A program made the translations under genes and the position numbers. Below are positions 22,532 to 31,123 of a stretch of 64,000 bases of DNA, one piece after another (position 1 is the first letter of the stretch; each line of letters starts with the position of its first letter). Source of the DNA: Limosilactobacillus pontis. Lineage in GTDB: Bacteria > Bacillota > Bacilli > Lactobacillales > Lactobacillaceae. A model generated the notes under the pieces. It was not told the DNA's origin. It made no database searches and saw only the letters and a program-made list of their open reading frames with translations. The DNA lies in NCBI RefSeq assembly GCF_002940945.1, contig NZ_PNFV01000009.1, positions 1 to 64,000 on the forward strand, given 5' to 3'.

Positions 22532-23332
22532 ATGGCATTGACAATAACCACTGTGCGGCAGTATCTTGATTGGCCGCTGGGACAGACGATTAATCAGGAA
22601 GATCTTAAACGCCAGCTCGGAGTCCATGTGACCGGTAACGATGGTGCAGATTTAACGGATAAGGCCCTGTTTAACCTTACCCAGGTTAATATCGACCAGC
22701 AGGGAGAGTATCCGGTGGTTATCAGCGTGATGGATGCCACCGGCCAGACCGCTCAAACAAGTGTGACCCTGAACGTGCGGCCGATGCGGACGCAGCCGAC
22801 CATGCCGAGTCAGCCGACGCAACCGACGAATCCAACCCCGGCACCGAGGAAAAAGCGTGGCTGGCTTTGGGGTCTGCTTGCGGTGATCGTAATTATCTGC
22901 CTGCTGTGGGGCTGGTCGAGTCATCGACGCCAGCAGCAGGATCAGGCAGCCAATAATGCTCAGCAGAGCAGCCAGATTGCTAACAATTCCAGCAGCGTGT
23001 CCAAGCTGAGTGGTGATAATCAGAAGCTGGCCAATCAGGTGGCTGAGCTCCGTGGGGCTGTTAAACAGTACCAGCATGACAAGGACCAGGAAGCCCTCAA
23101 CCAGCGTCTGGACAAGATTGAGAATCAGAACCAGCAGCTAACCAGCCAGGTTCAAAACGACAACACTAAGAACCGTCTAAACCAAGTCACCAACGTGGTT
23201 GAACAGGTACGTCAGAACCCAGATAACGGGGTCCAGATTGTCAACGACCTGAAGAACCAGAGTGGTTTCAAAGACATCTGGAACAACATCAGCAGCATGG
23301 TTCAGAATTGGATGGATAAGTTTGCGGAATAG
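22532..23332 (+). CDS. Single-pass membrane protein with Ig-like domain and coiled coil, function unknown
   Basis: This 266-aa protein has four parts: an N-terminal Ig-like domain resembling DUF5011/Big-type surface domains (about 18-88, with pattern DLTDKALF...GEYPVVISV...SVTLNV); a Pro/Thr linker (MPSQPTQPTNPTPAP, about 95-109) like the wall linkers of the neighbouring adhesins; one transmembrane helix (about 117-133) preceded by RKKR; and a Gln/Asn-rich C-terminal region likely to form a coiled coil (about 165-235). No signal peptide precedes the Ig-like domain, so its topology is unclear. The ATG follows AGGGGAA. Not assignable to a characterised family; position suggests a cell-envelope role. 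Confidence 0.8.
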   Translation: MALTITTVRQYLDWPLGQTINQEDLKRQLGVHVTGNDGADLTDKALFNLTQVNIDQQGEYPVVISVMDATGQTAQTSVTLNVRPMRTQPTMPSQPTQPTNPTPAPRKKRGWLWGLLAVIVIICLLWGWSSHRRQQQDQAANNAQQSSQIANNSSSVSKLSGDNQKLANQVAELRGAVKQYQHDKDQEALNQRLDKIENQNQQLTSQVQNDNTKNRLNQVTNVVEQVRQNPDNGVQIVNDLKNQSGFKDIWNNISSMVQNWMDKFAE

Positions 23333-23338
23333 CAGGGT

Positions 23339-23367
23339 TTGACAGGGGTCGTTTTGCCCCGTAGAAT
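23339..23367 (+). promoter_or_regulatory. pyrR promoter
   Basis: -35 TTGACA (23339-23344) and -10 TAGAAT (23362-23367) are 17 bases apart. The spacer contains ggggtcgttttgcccc, a small inverted repeat. Confidence 0.85.
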
Positions 23368-23374
23368 GAATATA

Positions 23375-24022
<648 letters not shown>

Positions 24023-24040
24023 TTAAATATAAGTAAAATA

Positions 24041-24082
24041 ACGACGCTGATTTTGATAATTGTCAAAATCAGCGTCGTTTCT
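24041..24082. terminator. Bidirectional terminator between pyrR and the DUF2628-like gene
   Basis: A 16-bp stem, acgacgctgattttga with tcaaaatcagcgtcgt, lies between convergent genes. The downstream T-rich flank is good on + and weaker on -. Confidence 0.85.
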
Positions 24083-24095
24083 TCATATTCATGTG

Positions 24096-24497
24096 TTATT
24101 CTTTCCAATATCGGGCCCGGGCCAATAGCTCACGTGATCGTTGGTCGGCGGGGTGGTAGCCCTTGTTGAACAGGTGCTTGAAGTACATCATGTTGTAGAA
24201 AAAGCCGAATGCAATTGACGGCCACGGAAACTCAAGCAACTGATTCCAGCCGAAAAACATCGTTACGAGGACATAGTCCATGTCCAGAACGATCATTAGA
24301 AGAAAATTGTAGTAATCTCCCCGGAAGAGAGCCGGGATGGGGCCGAACCAGAGGGTTGTCCATGAGAAGCCAACCTTGGCGATGCGCAGATCACCCTGGT
24401 TGTTAACAATCTTGGCGTAGTTTGGTGGTAAGGGGAGATTATTGAGGTTAAACGGGTTTTGGTCATTATTATTGTTATTGCCAAATGGGTTTTGCAT
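24096..24497 (-). CDS. DUF2628-like small membrane protein
   Basis: A 133-aa protein with an Asn-rich cytosolic N-terminus (NPFGNNNNNDQNPF) followed by GFSWTTLWFGPIPALFRGDYYNFLLM, a pattern typical of DUF2628 membrane proteins (split here across residues about 49-74), then two or three hydrophobic helices and a basic tail (RSRELLARARY). Function is not known for the family. I chose ATG at 24497; the frame runs 20 codons further but those lie in the region where a promoter would be expected. Transcribed alone, convergent with pyrR. Confidence 0.75.
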   Translation of the reverse strand: MQNPFGNNNNNDQNPFNLNNLPLPPNYAKIVNNQGDLRIAKVGFSWTTLWFGPIPALFRGDYYNFLLMIVLDMDYVLVTMFFGWNQLLEFPWPSIAFGFFYNMMYFKHLFNKGYHPADQRSRELLARARYWKE

Positions 24498-24625
24498 ATC
24501 TCTGCCACTTCTTTCTATATAATAATGATAATAACACACTCGGCCGTTTCCTCCCACATATCAGGCCCTCAGGATCGCGAAAAGTATGCTAAACTCAGTT
24601 TGTGAAATAGAAAAGGGGGATGTCT

Positions 24626-26170
24626 ATGCTACTGTTCTTAAATGATGGCATTCAGGAAAATAAATCGGGAATTGAGCACGCCCAGATGAAGCGGCTTAAG
24701 TTGTTTAAGCAATTTCAGCAGCCGGCTAAGATTGTTACGCGCCAGTACTCAAATGAGCTGCACTTGGTGACCAGGCACGCTGGTATTGCGGACGCGGATT
24801 TTGTGAACCTGTTCGACTATTTTCAAGACGCCTGTACGGTTGTCCCCCGCGACGTCACGATTCGCGACCTAAAGATCGATCCGTCATGGCGGCGACAGGC
24901 GGATGGCATTAACTATTCTTACTCACGCAACGGCCACCGTGTACTCTACGTTCGGCGGCGTAATGATGCCAAGAAACATATTATCAACCTGCAGTATTTT
25001 GACCACTATGGCAAGCTTCTTAATGTCAAATGGTACGACGTGCGGGGATTTCTCTCTGTGGAACAGGTTTATGACTGGCAAGGCAATATTGCCACGGAAA
25101 ATTACTTCACACCAACCGGCAAGTTGACCCTCCAGCTCGTCCACATGAAGGACAAGCGGAGCAAGGAGATCAAGACCTACCACCTTTTCGACTATCACGG
25201 TCAGGACTATCAGTTTACCGGCCTTGACGAGTTGACCCGCTTCTTTTACGACCAGCTGGTCACCGACCGGTCGGTTTGCGGATCTGGTCCCGTCGGTCTG
25301 GTTGTCGACCGGGTGTACGAGGTTGGCTGGGCGGTTCTCCATATGAAAAATCGAGTGTCGCGCTATATGCAGCTGCACAACGACCATGTCAACAACAATG
25401 ACGACATTCTCCACTCGACATTGAATTACAACTATGAGTGGGGGCTGCGTCACCTCACAGACTGGGATGGAATAATTGCCCTGACCCCTCAGCAGCAAGC
25501 TGATCTTAAGGCCCGCTTCGGCCAGGCCGGAACCCCAATCTTCCGGATTCCAGGACCAATCGTGCCGGATACGGTCCTCGCTAAGCCAAAGGTACCGTTT
25601 GCAAAACGTAGCAAAAATCAAGTGGTTATGGTAGCGCGGCTGTCTCCCGAGAAGCAGCAGGACCAGTTGCTGAAAGCCTGGCCGCAGGTGCTAGCCAGTG
25701 TGCCCAATGCACGGTTAGACTTCTGGGGCTATGCCAACAACAATTTTGATCGGCAGCTTAAAAAGATTGTGGTGGATGAAGGGATTGGACACTCGGTCAC
25801 TTTCCATGGTTACACCACCGATGTTAATTCCGTTTACGAAGATGCTCAGCTTCTGGTGTTGCCAAGTCGGGTCGAAGGGTTGCCCCTTTCCTTAGTCGAG
25901 GCCCAATCACACGGCTTGCCGATTGTTGCTAACGACATCAAGTATGGTCCTGCTGATGTGGTGATCGATGGCCGCGATGGTCTGTTGACTAAGAATGGCG
26001 ACATTGCTGGCTTGGCCCGAGCAATCATTACCCTGCTGAGTAACCAGGACCAGCTAGCGGAGATGAGCGCAAATGCTTACGTGGACAGCGAGCGCTACTC
26101 GGCACCCAATGTTATGAAACTCTGGCAAGAAATCATTGCTGACGTGGAGAAAAGGGAGGCTCGGAAATAG
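24626..26170 (+). CDS. GtfA-like family GT4 glycosyltransferase, probable catalytic subunit
   Basis: A 514-aa GT-B enzyme. The N-terminal half has a beta-rich extension (about 60-180) seen in GtfA/TarM/TagE-type enzymes, then HNDHVNNNDDI (about 250-260). The C-terminal half has VVMVARLSPEKQQDQLL, GYTTDV and the nucleotide-sugar motif E417-GLPLSLV-E425 (EX7E) followed by SHGLPIVANDIKYGPADVV. In the accessory Sec system and in L. plantarum TagE5/TagE6, such enzymes paired with GtfB O-glycosylate Ser/Thr of surface proteins; poly(glycerol-phosphate) glucosylation of teichoic acid is the alternative. I chose ATG at 24626, seven bases after the GGGGG; the ATG at 24620 is too close to it. Its stop overlaps the start of the next gene by one base. 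Confidence 0.88.
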   Translation: MLLFLNDGIQENKSGIEHAQMKRLKLFKQFQQPAKIVTRQYSNELHLVTRHAGIADADFVNLFDYFQDACTVVPRDVTIRDLKIDPSWRRQADGINYSYSRNGHRVLYVRRRNDAKKHIINLQYFDHYGKLLNVKWYDVRGFLSVEQVYDWQGNIATENYFTPTGKLTLQLVHMKDKRSKEIKTYHLFDYHGQDYQFTGLDELTRFFYDQLVTDRSVCGSGPVGLVVDRVYEVGWAVLHMKNRVSRYMQLHNDHVNNNDDILHSTLNYNYEWGLRHLTDWDGIIALTPQQQADLKARFGQAGTPIFRIPGPIVPDTVLAKPKVPFAKRSKNQVVMVARLSPEKQQDQLLKAWPQVLASVPNARLDFWGYANNNFDRQLKKIVVDEGIGHSVTFHGYTTDVNSVYEDAQLLVLPSRVEGLPLSLVEAQSHGLPIVANDIKYGPADVVIDGRDGLLTKNGDIAGLARAIITLLSNQDQLAEMSANAYVDSERYSAPNVMKLWQEIIADVEKREARK

Positions 26171-27675
26171 TGTTTTTCTTTGTGAATCAATATCTATTGA
26201 GTAGCAATTCGAGCGTTGAACATGCGGAGATTAAACGGGTTAAACTCTTTACAAATCATAATGCAGCGGCCAAACTAGTTACTCGTGACTTCGATCCGGT
26301 TCTTCACCACACCATGCCGCGTTTTGGCCTCAATGATCATCAGCTAGTCAACATGTACGACTTCTTTGCCGGGACGACTGCCTATCGGGGCCAGCCTCGG
26401 CATACTGAGGACCTGCACCTTCCAGCTGATTATCAGGTTGGCACTGGGAATAATTCTCGTGAAGTGAAGGATGGCCAGCGTCTGGTTGCTGAGGTCTTCT
26501 TTGCCGGGGGCACGGTCGGCGAGGTCAACCGGGTTGACTGGTATGATCCTGCCGGCAACCTGACCTTGCGCCAGCGCTATGACCTGCGTGGTTATAAGGC
26601 CGTCGATGCCTTCTTTGGTCAAGATGGGCAGGAGTTCTTTGAGCGCTACTACCGCCCGGATGGTAGCACCTATCTGGAGCGTTACTATGTTCAGTCCGTC
26701 CAGAACACACCGATCAATTCGTTGAACGTCCTGCGGGGCTACCAGGGTAAGGATTACTACTTTGACACCCTCGACGACCTTTTCATTTTCTTCCTCGATG
26801 AGTTGAATCGGACCAATGGCGGGCACAACATCTTTATTGCTGACCGGCCGGCAATGGCAATCCAGCCGGTGCTGCAGATGGCCAGTGATGCCCGGAAATA
26901 CCTCTGGCTGCCAATCAACCATGTCGATGACGGCCAAGACCTGGGGAAGGGACCAATGAACGGGATGCTCCAAGGACCATTAACCAGTGAACTCAAGAAG
27001 TGGGACGGTATCATTGTGATGACGCCGCAACAGGCCCGTGACCTGCAGCAACGCCTTGGTAAACAAGTGCCGATTCTGGCAATCAATGGGGTCCCGGTCG
27101 AGCGGCCCGCTGCACAAGTAGCAATGGCCGCCCGGACACCGGGCCAGCTGATCTACGTTGGCCGGCTGGGTGAGGATAAACAGGTTAGCCAATTACTGAC
27201 GATGTTTGCTGCTATCCACAAGCAGGTACCAACCAGTCGTCTGACCCTGTATGGCTACGGGGCGACCGCTGATGTTAAACGCTATAAGGATCAGGTCAAG
27301 GAGGCTGGCCTCGATACCGTCGTGAACTTTGCCGGCTATCAGATCGACCTTGCACCGATCTATGATCAGGCACAGCTGTTTGTCGACGCCAGCCGGATCG
27401 ACGCCCAGCCGCTGGCGATGGGCGAGGCCTTAAGCCACGGGGTTCCGGTGGTCAGTTACGACTACCGGTACGGCCCGGCCAGCATGGTTAAGTCTGGAGT
27501 CAATGGTGAGTTGATACCGCTTGGCAGTCAGGACCGATTCGTCGATGCGGTTGTGAAACTCCTGCAAGATCCGACAGCCCTGCAGCAGTTGAGCACGGGT
27601 GCCTACACTAATCTGGACCCGATCAGCAATGCAACGACCTGGACGCAGTGGATACCAGTCGTGGATAAGCAGTAA
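26170..27675 (+). CDS. GtfB-like glycosyltransferase paralogue, probable non-catalytic partner
   Basis: A 501-aa GT-B protein homologous end to end with the preceding gene: both begin with four hydrophobic residues then N, and both carry S-x-EHA-[EQ]-x-KR near residue 20. The first glutamate of the EX7E motif is replaced: D411-AQPLAMG-E419, although the following SHGVPVVSYDYRYGPASMV is kept. In accessory-Sec GtfA/GtfB complexes, GtfB is the acceptor-binding partner lacking this residue, so I infer the same role. The GTG start at 26170 shares its first base with the stop of gtfA (TAGTG) and follows GGGAGG; alignment with the paralogue supports it. SecA2/SecY2 genes are not in the window. Confidence 0.85.
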   Translation: MFFFVNQYLLSSNSSVEHAEIKRVKLFTNHNAAAKLVTRDFDPVLHHTMPRFGLNDHQLVNMYDFFAGTTAYRGQPRHTEDLHLPADYQVGTGNNSREVKDGQRLVAEVFFAGGTVGEVNRVDWYDPAGNLTLRQRYDLRGYKAVDAFFGQDGQEFFERYYRPDGSTYLERYYVQSVQNTPINSLNVLRGYQGKDYYFDTLDDLFIFFLDELNRTNGGHNIFIADRPAMAIQPVLQMASDARKYLWLPINHVDDGQDLGKGPMNGMLQGPLTSELKKWDGIIVMTPQQARDLQQRLGKQVPILAINGVPVERPAAQVAMAARTPGQLIYVGRLGEDKQVSQLLTMFAAIHKQVPTSRLTLYGYGATADVKRYKDQVKEAGLDTVVNFAGYQIDLAPIYDQAQLFVDASRIDAQPLAMGEALSHGVPVVSYDYRYGPASMVKSGVNGELIPLGSQDRFVDAVVKLLQDPTALQQLSTGAYTNLDPISNATTWTQWIPVVDKQ

Positions 27676-27683
27676 TCAAATTA

Positions 27684-27712
27684 GCGGTAGTCAAAGGCTG
27701 GCTACCGTTTTT
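27684..27712 (+). terminator. Weak terminator or attenuator after the glycosyltransferase pair
   Basis: gcggtag (27684-27690) can pair with ctaccg (27702-27707), followed by TTTTT. The stem is short, so read-through into the glucosidase gene is plausible. Confidence 0.5.
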
Positions 27713-27732
27713 CACAAAGAGAGGTTTTATAA

Positions 27733-29415
27733 ATGAAAAACAATCATTGGTGGAAGAATGCGGTGGTCTACCAGATCTACCCGAAGAGCTTTCAGGATAG
27801 TAATAATGACGGGATTGGTGACCTTCAGGGAATCATCAGTCGCCTCGACTACCTGCAGAAATTAGGGGTCGATATTCTCTGGCTCAATCCGATCTATGAA
27901 TCACCCCAGGTTGATAATGGCTATGACATCAGCGACTATCGAGCGATTAACCCAATCCTGGGTACAATGGCCGACTTCGACCAGCTCCTGGCCGCGGTCC
28001 ACCAGCGGGGGATGAAGCTGGTTATGGACTTGGTCGTCAACCATACCTCTGATCAGCATCGCTGGTTCGTAGCAGCTAAGCAGGGACGCGACAATCCTTA
28101 TCGTGACTTTTATATCTGGCGGGATGGTAAGGACGGTCATGCTCCTAACAACTGGGGTTCCTACTTTTCTGGTCCGGCCTGGAAGTACGATCCAGCAAGT
28201 GACCAGTACTACCTTCACCTTTTCGCCCCTGAGCAGCCGGACCTCAACTGGACCAACCCCAAGGTGCGAACGGCCGTCTATCAGATGATGAATTGGTGGG
28301 CCGACAAGGGAGTCGACGGCTTCCGGATGGATGTTATCAACTTGATTTCCAAGCCGGCAGGGCTCCCAGATGGTCCCCAGAGCGCCGATGAAAAGTACGC
28401 CACCGTGGAGGGCTTCGTGCCCAACGGTCCCCGCGTTCATGACTATCTGCGTGAGATGAATAAGAATGTCATGAGCAAGCACCGGATGATCACAGTTGGT
28501 GAGACCCCTGGGGTTACCCCAGCCGATGCTAAGCGCTATGCAGACCTTCACAATCAAGAGCTGAACATGGTATTTCAGTTTGAACATATGAATTTGGATA
28601 CCAATCCGAACCCAGCTTTGGGTAAGTGGTACGACCAAAAGCCGCGCCTGACTGATTTGCGGGCTAACCTGTCCAAGTGGCAGACTGAACTGGCAGGAAC
28701 AGCATGGAACTCCCTCTACTGGAACAATCACGACCAGCCCCGGGTTGTTTCCCGTTTTGGCGATGATTCGACGGAAGACTACCGCGTCAAATCGGCCAAG
28801 ATGTTGGCGACGATGACCCATTTCATGCAGGGAACTCCTTACATCTACGAGGGCGAAGAGATTGGCATGACCAATGCTGGTTTCACCAAGCTGTCAGATT
28901 ACGTGGATCTGGAGTCGCGCAATGCCTACCACCAGCTAGTGGAAGATCAAGGATTGGTCGACGGGCCGACGATGCTGAAGTACTTGGGAATGCACTCGCG
29001 GGATAACGCCCGGACGCCAATGCAGTGGGACGACAGTACTAATGCCGGATTTTCTCATCACCAGCCGTGGGAGAAGGTCACGGCCAACTATCGGCGAATC
29101 AACGTTGCCAATGCCCTGGCCGACCCCAACTCGATCTTTTATTATTACCAGCGCCTGATTAAATTTCGGCACACTATGCCAGTGATCACCGACGGGACGT
29201 ATGCCCTGGTGCCTGGTAACGAAGACGATCAGGAGGTTTTCGCCTATACACGGCATGATCAGGATACAACCCTGCTGGTTATTTTGAACTACACTGACCA
29301 GGCCCTTGAGCGACACTACGACGTTCCGGGGAATGCCAAGGTCTTGATCAGCAACTATTCTGATGATCAAGGCAGCACTCTCCGGCCATATGAAGCTAAG
29401 GTTTACCAATACTAG
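27733..29415 (+). CDS. GH13 subfamily 31 alpha-glucosidase (oligo-1,6-glucosidase type)
   Basis: Cytosolic 560-aa enzyme hydrolysing terminal alpha-glucosides from short oligosaccharides. It opens with WWKNAVVYQIYPKSFQDSN and has the four GH13 regions: DLVVNHTSD, GFRMDVIN with nucleophile D200, VGETPG with acid/base E257, and WNNHDQPR with D334. The residue after the nucleophile is Val (V201); in GH13_31 enzymes Val there goes with alpha-1,6 preference (isomaltose, panose, dextran ends), Thr or Ala with alpha-1,4. No signal peptide. AGAGAGG precedes the ATG. It follows the glycosyltransferase genes after 57 bases with a weak terminator, so partial co-transcription is possible; a functional link is not evident. 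Confidence 0.93.
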   Translation: MKNNHWWKNAVVYQIYPKSFQDSNNDGIGDLQGIISRLDYLQKLGVDILWLNPIYESPQVDNGYDISDYRAINPILGTMADFDQLLAAVHQRGMKLVMDLVVNHTSDQHRWFVAAKQGRDNPYRDFYIWRDGKDGHAPNNWGSYFSGPAWKYDPASDQYYLHLFAPEQPDLNWTNPKVRTAVYQMMNWWADKGVDGFRMDVINLISKPAGLPDGPQSADEKYATVEGFVPNGPRVHDYLREMNKNVMSKHRMITVGETPGVTPADAKRYADLHNQELNMVFQFEHMNLDTNPNPALGKWYDQKPRLTDLRANLSKWQTELAGTAWNSLYWNNHDQPRVVSRFGDDSTEDYRVKSAKMLATMTHFMQGTPYIYEGEEIGMTNAGFTKLSDYVDLESRNAYHQLVEDQGLVDGPTMLKYLGMHSRDNARTPMQWDDSTNAGFSHHQPWEKVTANYRRINVANALADPNSIFYYYQRLIKFRHTMPVITDGTYALVPGNEDDQEVFAYTRHDQDTTLLVILNYTDQALERHYDVPGNAKVLISNYSDDQGSTLRPYEAKVYQY

Positions 29416-29422
29416 AGAATAA

Positions 29423-29466
29423 AAAATCAGCAGCTAGCAAGTTTTTTCGCTAGTTGCTGATTTTAA
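29423..29466. terminator. Bidirectional terminator after the alpha-glucosidase gene
   Basis: aaaatcagcagctagc pairs with gctagttgctgatttt; T-rich on both flanks. It separates convergent genes. Confidence 0.9.
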
Positions 29467-29481
29467 TTTTGACTATGAATA

Positions 29482-30537
29482 TCATGCGTGCCAGAGGTGG
29501 GTACCGACCCGTTTGACAGCACCAAGATCCACATCCTTGTTGATCATATAGATCGAGTCGAGGTCGATGAAGCGGATATTGGTGTGGGCGTTGGCGAAAG
29601 CCACGGCAGCCGCGATACTCTCCGGAGCTTCGATCATACAGCCGACCATGCAGGGCACGCCAGCCGCTTCGCAGATCTGGTTGATCTTAGTAGCCTGATA
29701 AATTCCGCCGCACTTCATCAGTTTGATATTGATGTAATCAGCTGCATGGGCACTGACTGCCCGCAGCGCATCCGCCGGGGAAAAGACACTCTCATCCAGC
29801 ATTATCGGCAGGCCGCTCTCCTGGCGCAAAACAGCAAGGTCGTGCAACTGGTCAGCTGGCAGGGGCTGCTCAACGAAGGCGATGTTTAGACCGGCCGCCG
29901 CCAGTGAGGCCAGTCCCCGGCGGGCCTGCTTATAGGACCAGGCCTGGTTGACGTCCAGGCGCAGGCTGATTGCCGGCCCGACCGCTTGAGCAATTGCCGT
30001 GACCGTGGCCACGTCCTCTTCAACCGGGTTGTTGCCGATCTTGATTTTTAGGGAAGTGAAGCCCTTCTTAACCAGGTCCTGGGCGTCAGTCACCATCTGG
30101 TCACGTTCGCCGATGCTGATGGTATAATCGGTGGCCATTGATTGCTTGCTGCCACCGAGCAGGTGGTTTAACGAGACATGGTAGATCTGGCAGAGAAGGT
30201 CGTAGACAGCAATGTCAAAGGCCGCTTTGGCCCCGGAATTGCCGACGATACAGCCTTGGAGCTTGTTTTCCAGTGGCTCAACGTGGGTGAGGGACATTCC
30301 GGTCATCTGAGGAATGATGACCTCATCGAGGATTGCTTTCATACTGGTTAAGGTATCGCCGGTGACTACCCGGTTGGGGGTAGCGGCGCCAACACCGACC
30401 ATTCCGTTAGCGAGGGTGACTGTCAGCTTGACCGCGTTGATTGCCGTGACTGTATGCAAGTGAGTGACAAATGGGCGTTTGAGGGGGATCTTAACAAGTT
30501 GTGTTGTTGCGTGGTGGATGATGAGACTATCTTTCAT
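29482..30537 (-). CDS. Dipeptide epimerase (L-Ala-D/L-Glu epimerase type), enolase superfamily
   Basis: About 351 aa, mandelate-racemase/muconate-lactonizing subgroup. It has the base pair Lys in SLKIKIG, metal ligands in LRLDVNQAW, FVEQPLP and IMLDESV, the opposing Lys in YINIKLMKCGG, and the C-terminal FIDLDSIYM whose D-x-D binds the dipeptide amino group in B. subtilis YkfB. Ala-Glu epimerases recycle murein peptides; other dipeptide specificities occur. The start is uncertain: ATG at 30537 aligns with family N-termini but its ribosome binding site is weak, while ATG at 30570 has none. The HesB-like gene lies 57 bases upstream, so they may be co-transcribed. Confidence 0.88.
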   Translation of the reverse strand: MKDSLIIHHATTQLVKIPLKRPFVTHLHTVTAINAVKLTVTLANGMVGVGAATPNRVVTGDTLTSMKAILDEVIIPQMTGMSLTHVEPLENKLQGCIVGNSGAKAAFDIAVYDLLCQIYHVSLNHLLGGSKQSMATDYTISIGERDQMVTDAQDLVKKGFTSLKIKIGNNPVEEDVATVTAIAQAVGPAISLRLDVNQAWSYKQARRGLASLAAAGLNIAFVEQPLPADQLHDLAVLRQESGLPIMLDESVFSPADALRAVSAHAADYINIKLMKCGGIYQATKINQICEAAGVPCMVGCMIEAPESIAAAVAFANAHTNIRFIDLDSIYMINKDVDLGAVKRVGTHLWHA

Positions 30538-30594
30538 TATTAGCCATCTCGATTCTTTCCTTTTTCCCATTCTAACATTTTCATTGGGCTGGGG

Positions 30595-30987
30595 TTACTC
30601 CCAGTAGTCCTCGAATTTCTGCGAGGCGGAGGTGGTGGCGTCGATCGCCGGGGCTGTGGGCTCACTTGCCGACTTGCTTGTAGCGTTCAGCTGCTCTTTG
30701 GTGAAGGTGAAGTGTGGCTGGCCAGCGTTTGGCTGGTAGTCGACCGTTGTCACTAGGCCGGAGAAAAACCACTCGTCGGCGAAATTAATGTGGTAATTGA
30801 TCCCGTCCTTAGTAGTCGTTAAGACGGCATCACCGAGGTTATTCTCGGTGGCAAATCCCTGGTTGGGGGTGTGTTCGACATGGCGAGGCCGGATAGTCGT
30901 GCCAAAGAGCTTGACCCCTTGCCCGCTGGTTAGGGCCAACTGTTGTCGGAACCACTGACTGGCACTATCGGTGATAATTAACTTCAT
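30595..30987 (-). CDS. HesB/YneR-like protein without cysteine
   Basis: A 130-aa protein whose first about 95 residues follow the iron-sulphur biosynthesis HesB-like (IscA-related) fold of the YneR group (MKLIITDSASQWF, VKLFGTTIRP, YHINFADEWFFSG). It contains no cysteine, so it cannot hold a cluster like true IscA; many lactobacillar YneR-type proteins are like this. The C-terminal about 35 residues are Ser/Thr/Ala-rich and probably disordered, ending FEDYWE. ATG at 30987 is preceded by AAAGGAG; the frame runs 28 codons further with no ribosome binding site. Function unknown. Confidence 0.8.
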   Translation of the reverse strand: MKLIITDSASQWFRQQLALTSGQGVKLFGTTIRPRHVEHTPNQGFATENNLGDAVLTTTKDGINYHINFADEWFFSGLVTTVDYQPNAGQPHFTFTKEQLNATSKSASEPTAPAIDATTSASQKFEDYWE

Positions 30988-31069
30988 TGCAATCACTCCT
31001 TTGTCCCCAACAATACTATTGCCGAGGTAGCCGATCAATGATTGTGCTCGCTGAGTCGTTGATGTTATC

Positions 31070-31108
31070 AAAAACCCGTGGGTGATCGCTGAATGATCGC
31101 CTACGGGC
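31070..31108 (-). terminator. Terminator of the rRNA methyltransferase gene
   Basis: On the minus strand gcccgtaggcgatca pairs with tgatcacccacgggt (interrupted), followed by TTTTT, 16 bases past the stop. Confidence 0.85.
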
Positions 31109-31123
31109 TTTGCTTATTACTAT

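Noticed and set aside
24626..27675. Full accessory Sec glycoprotein export locus
   Set aside because: Only GtfA/GtfB-like genes are present; no SecA2, SecY2 or Asp genes in the window.
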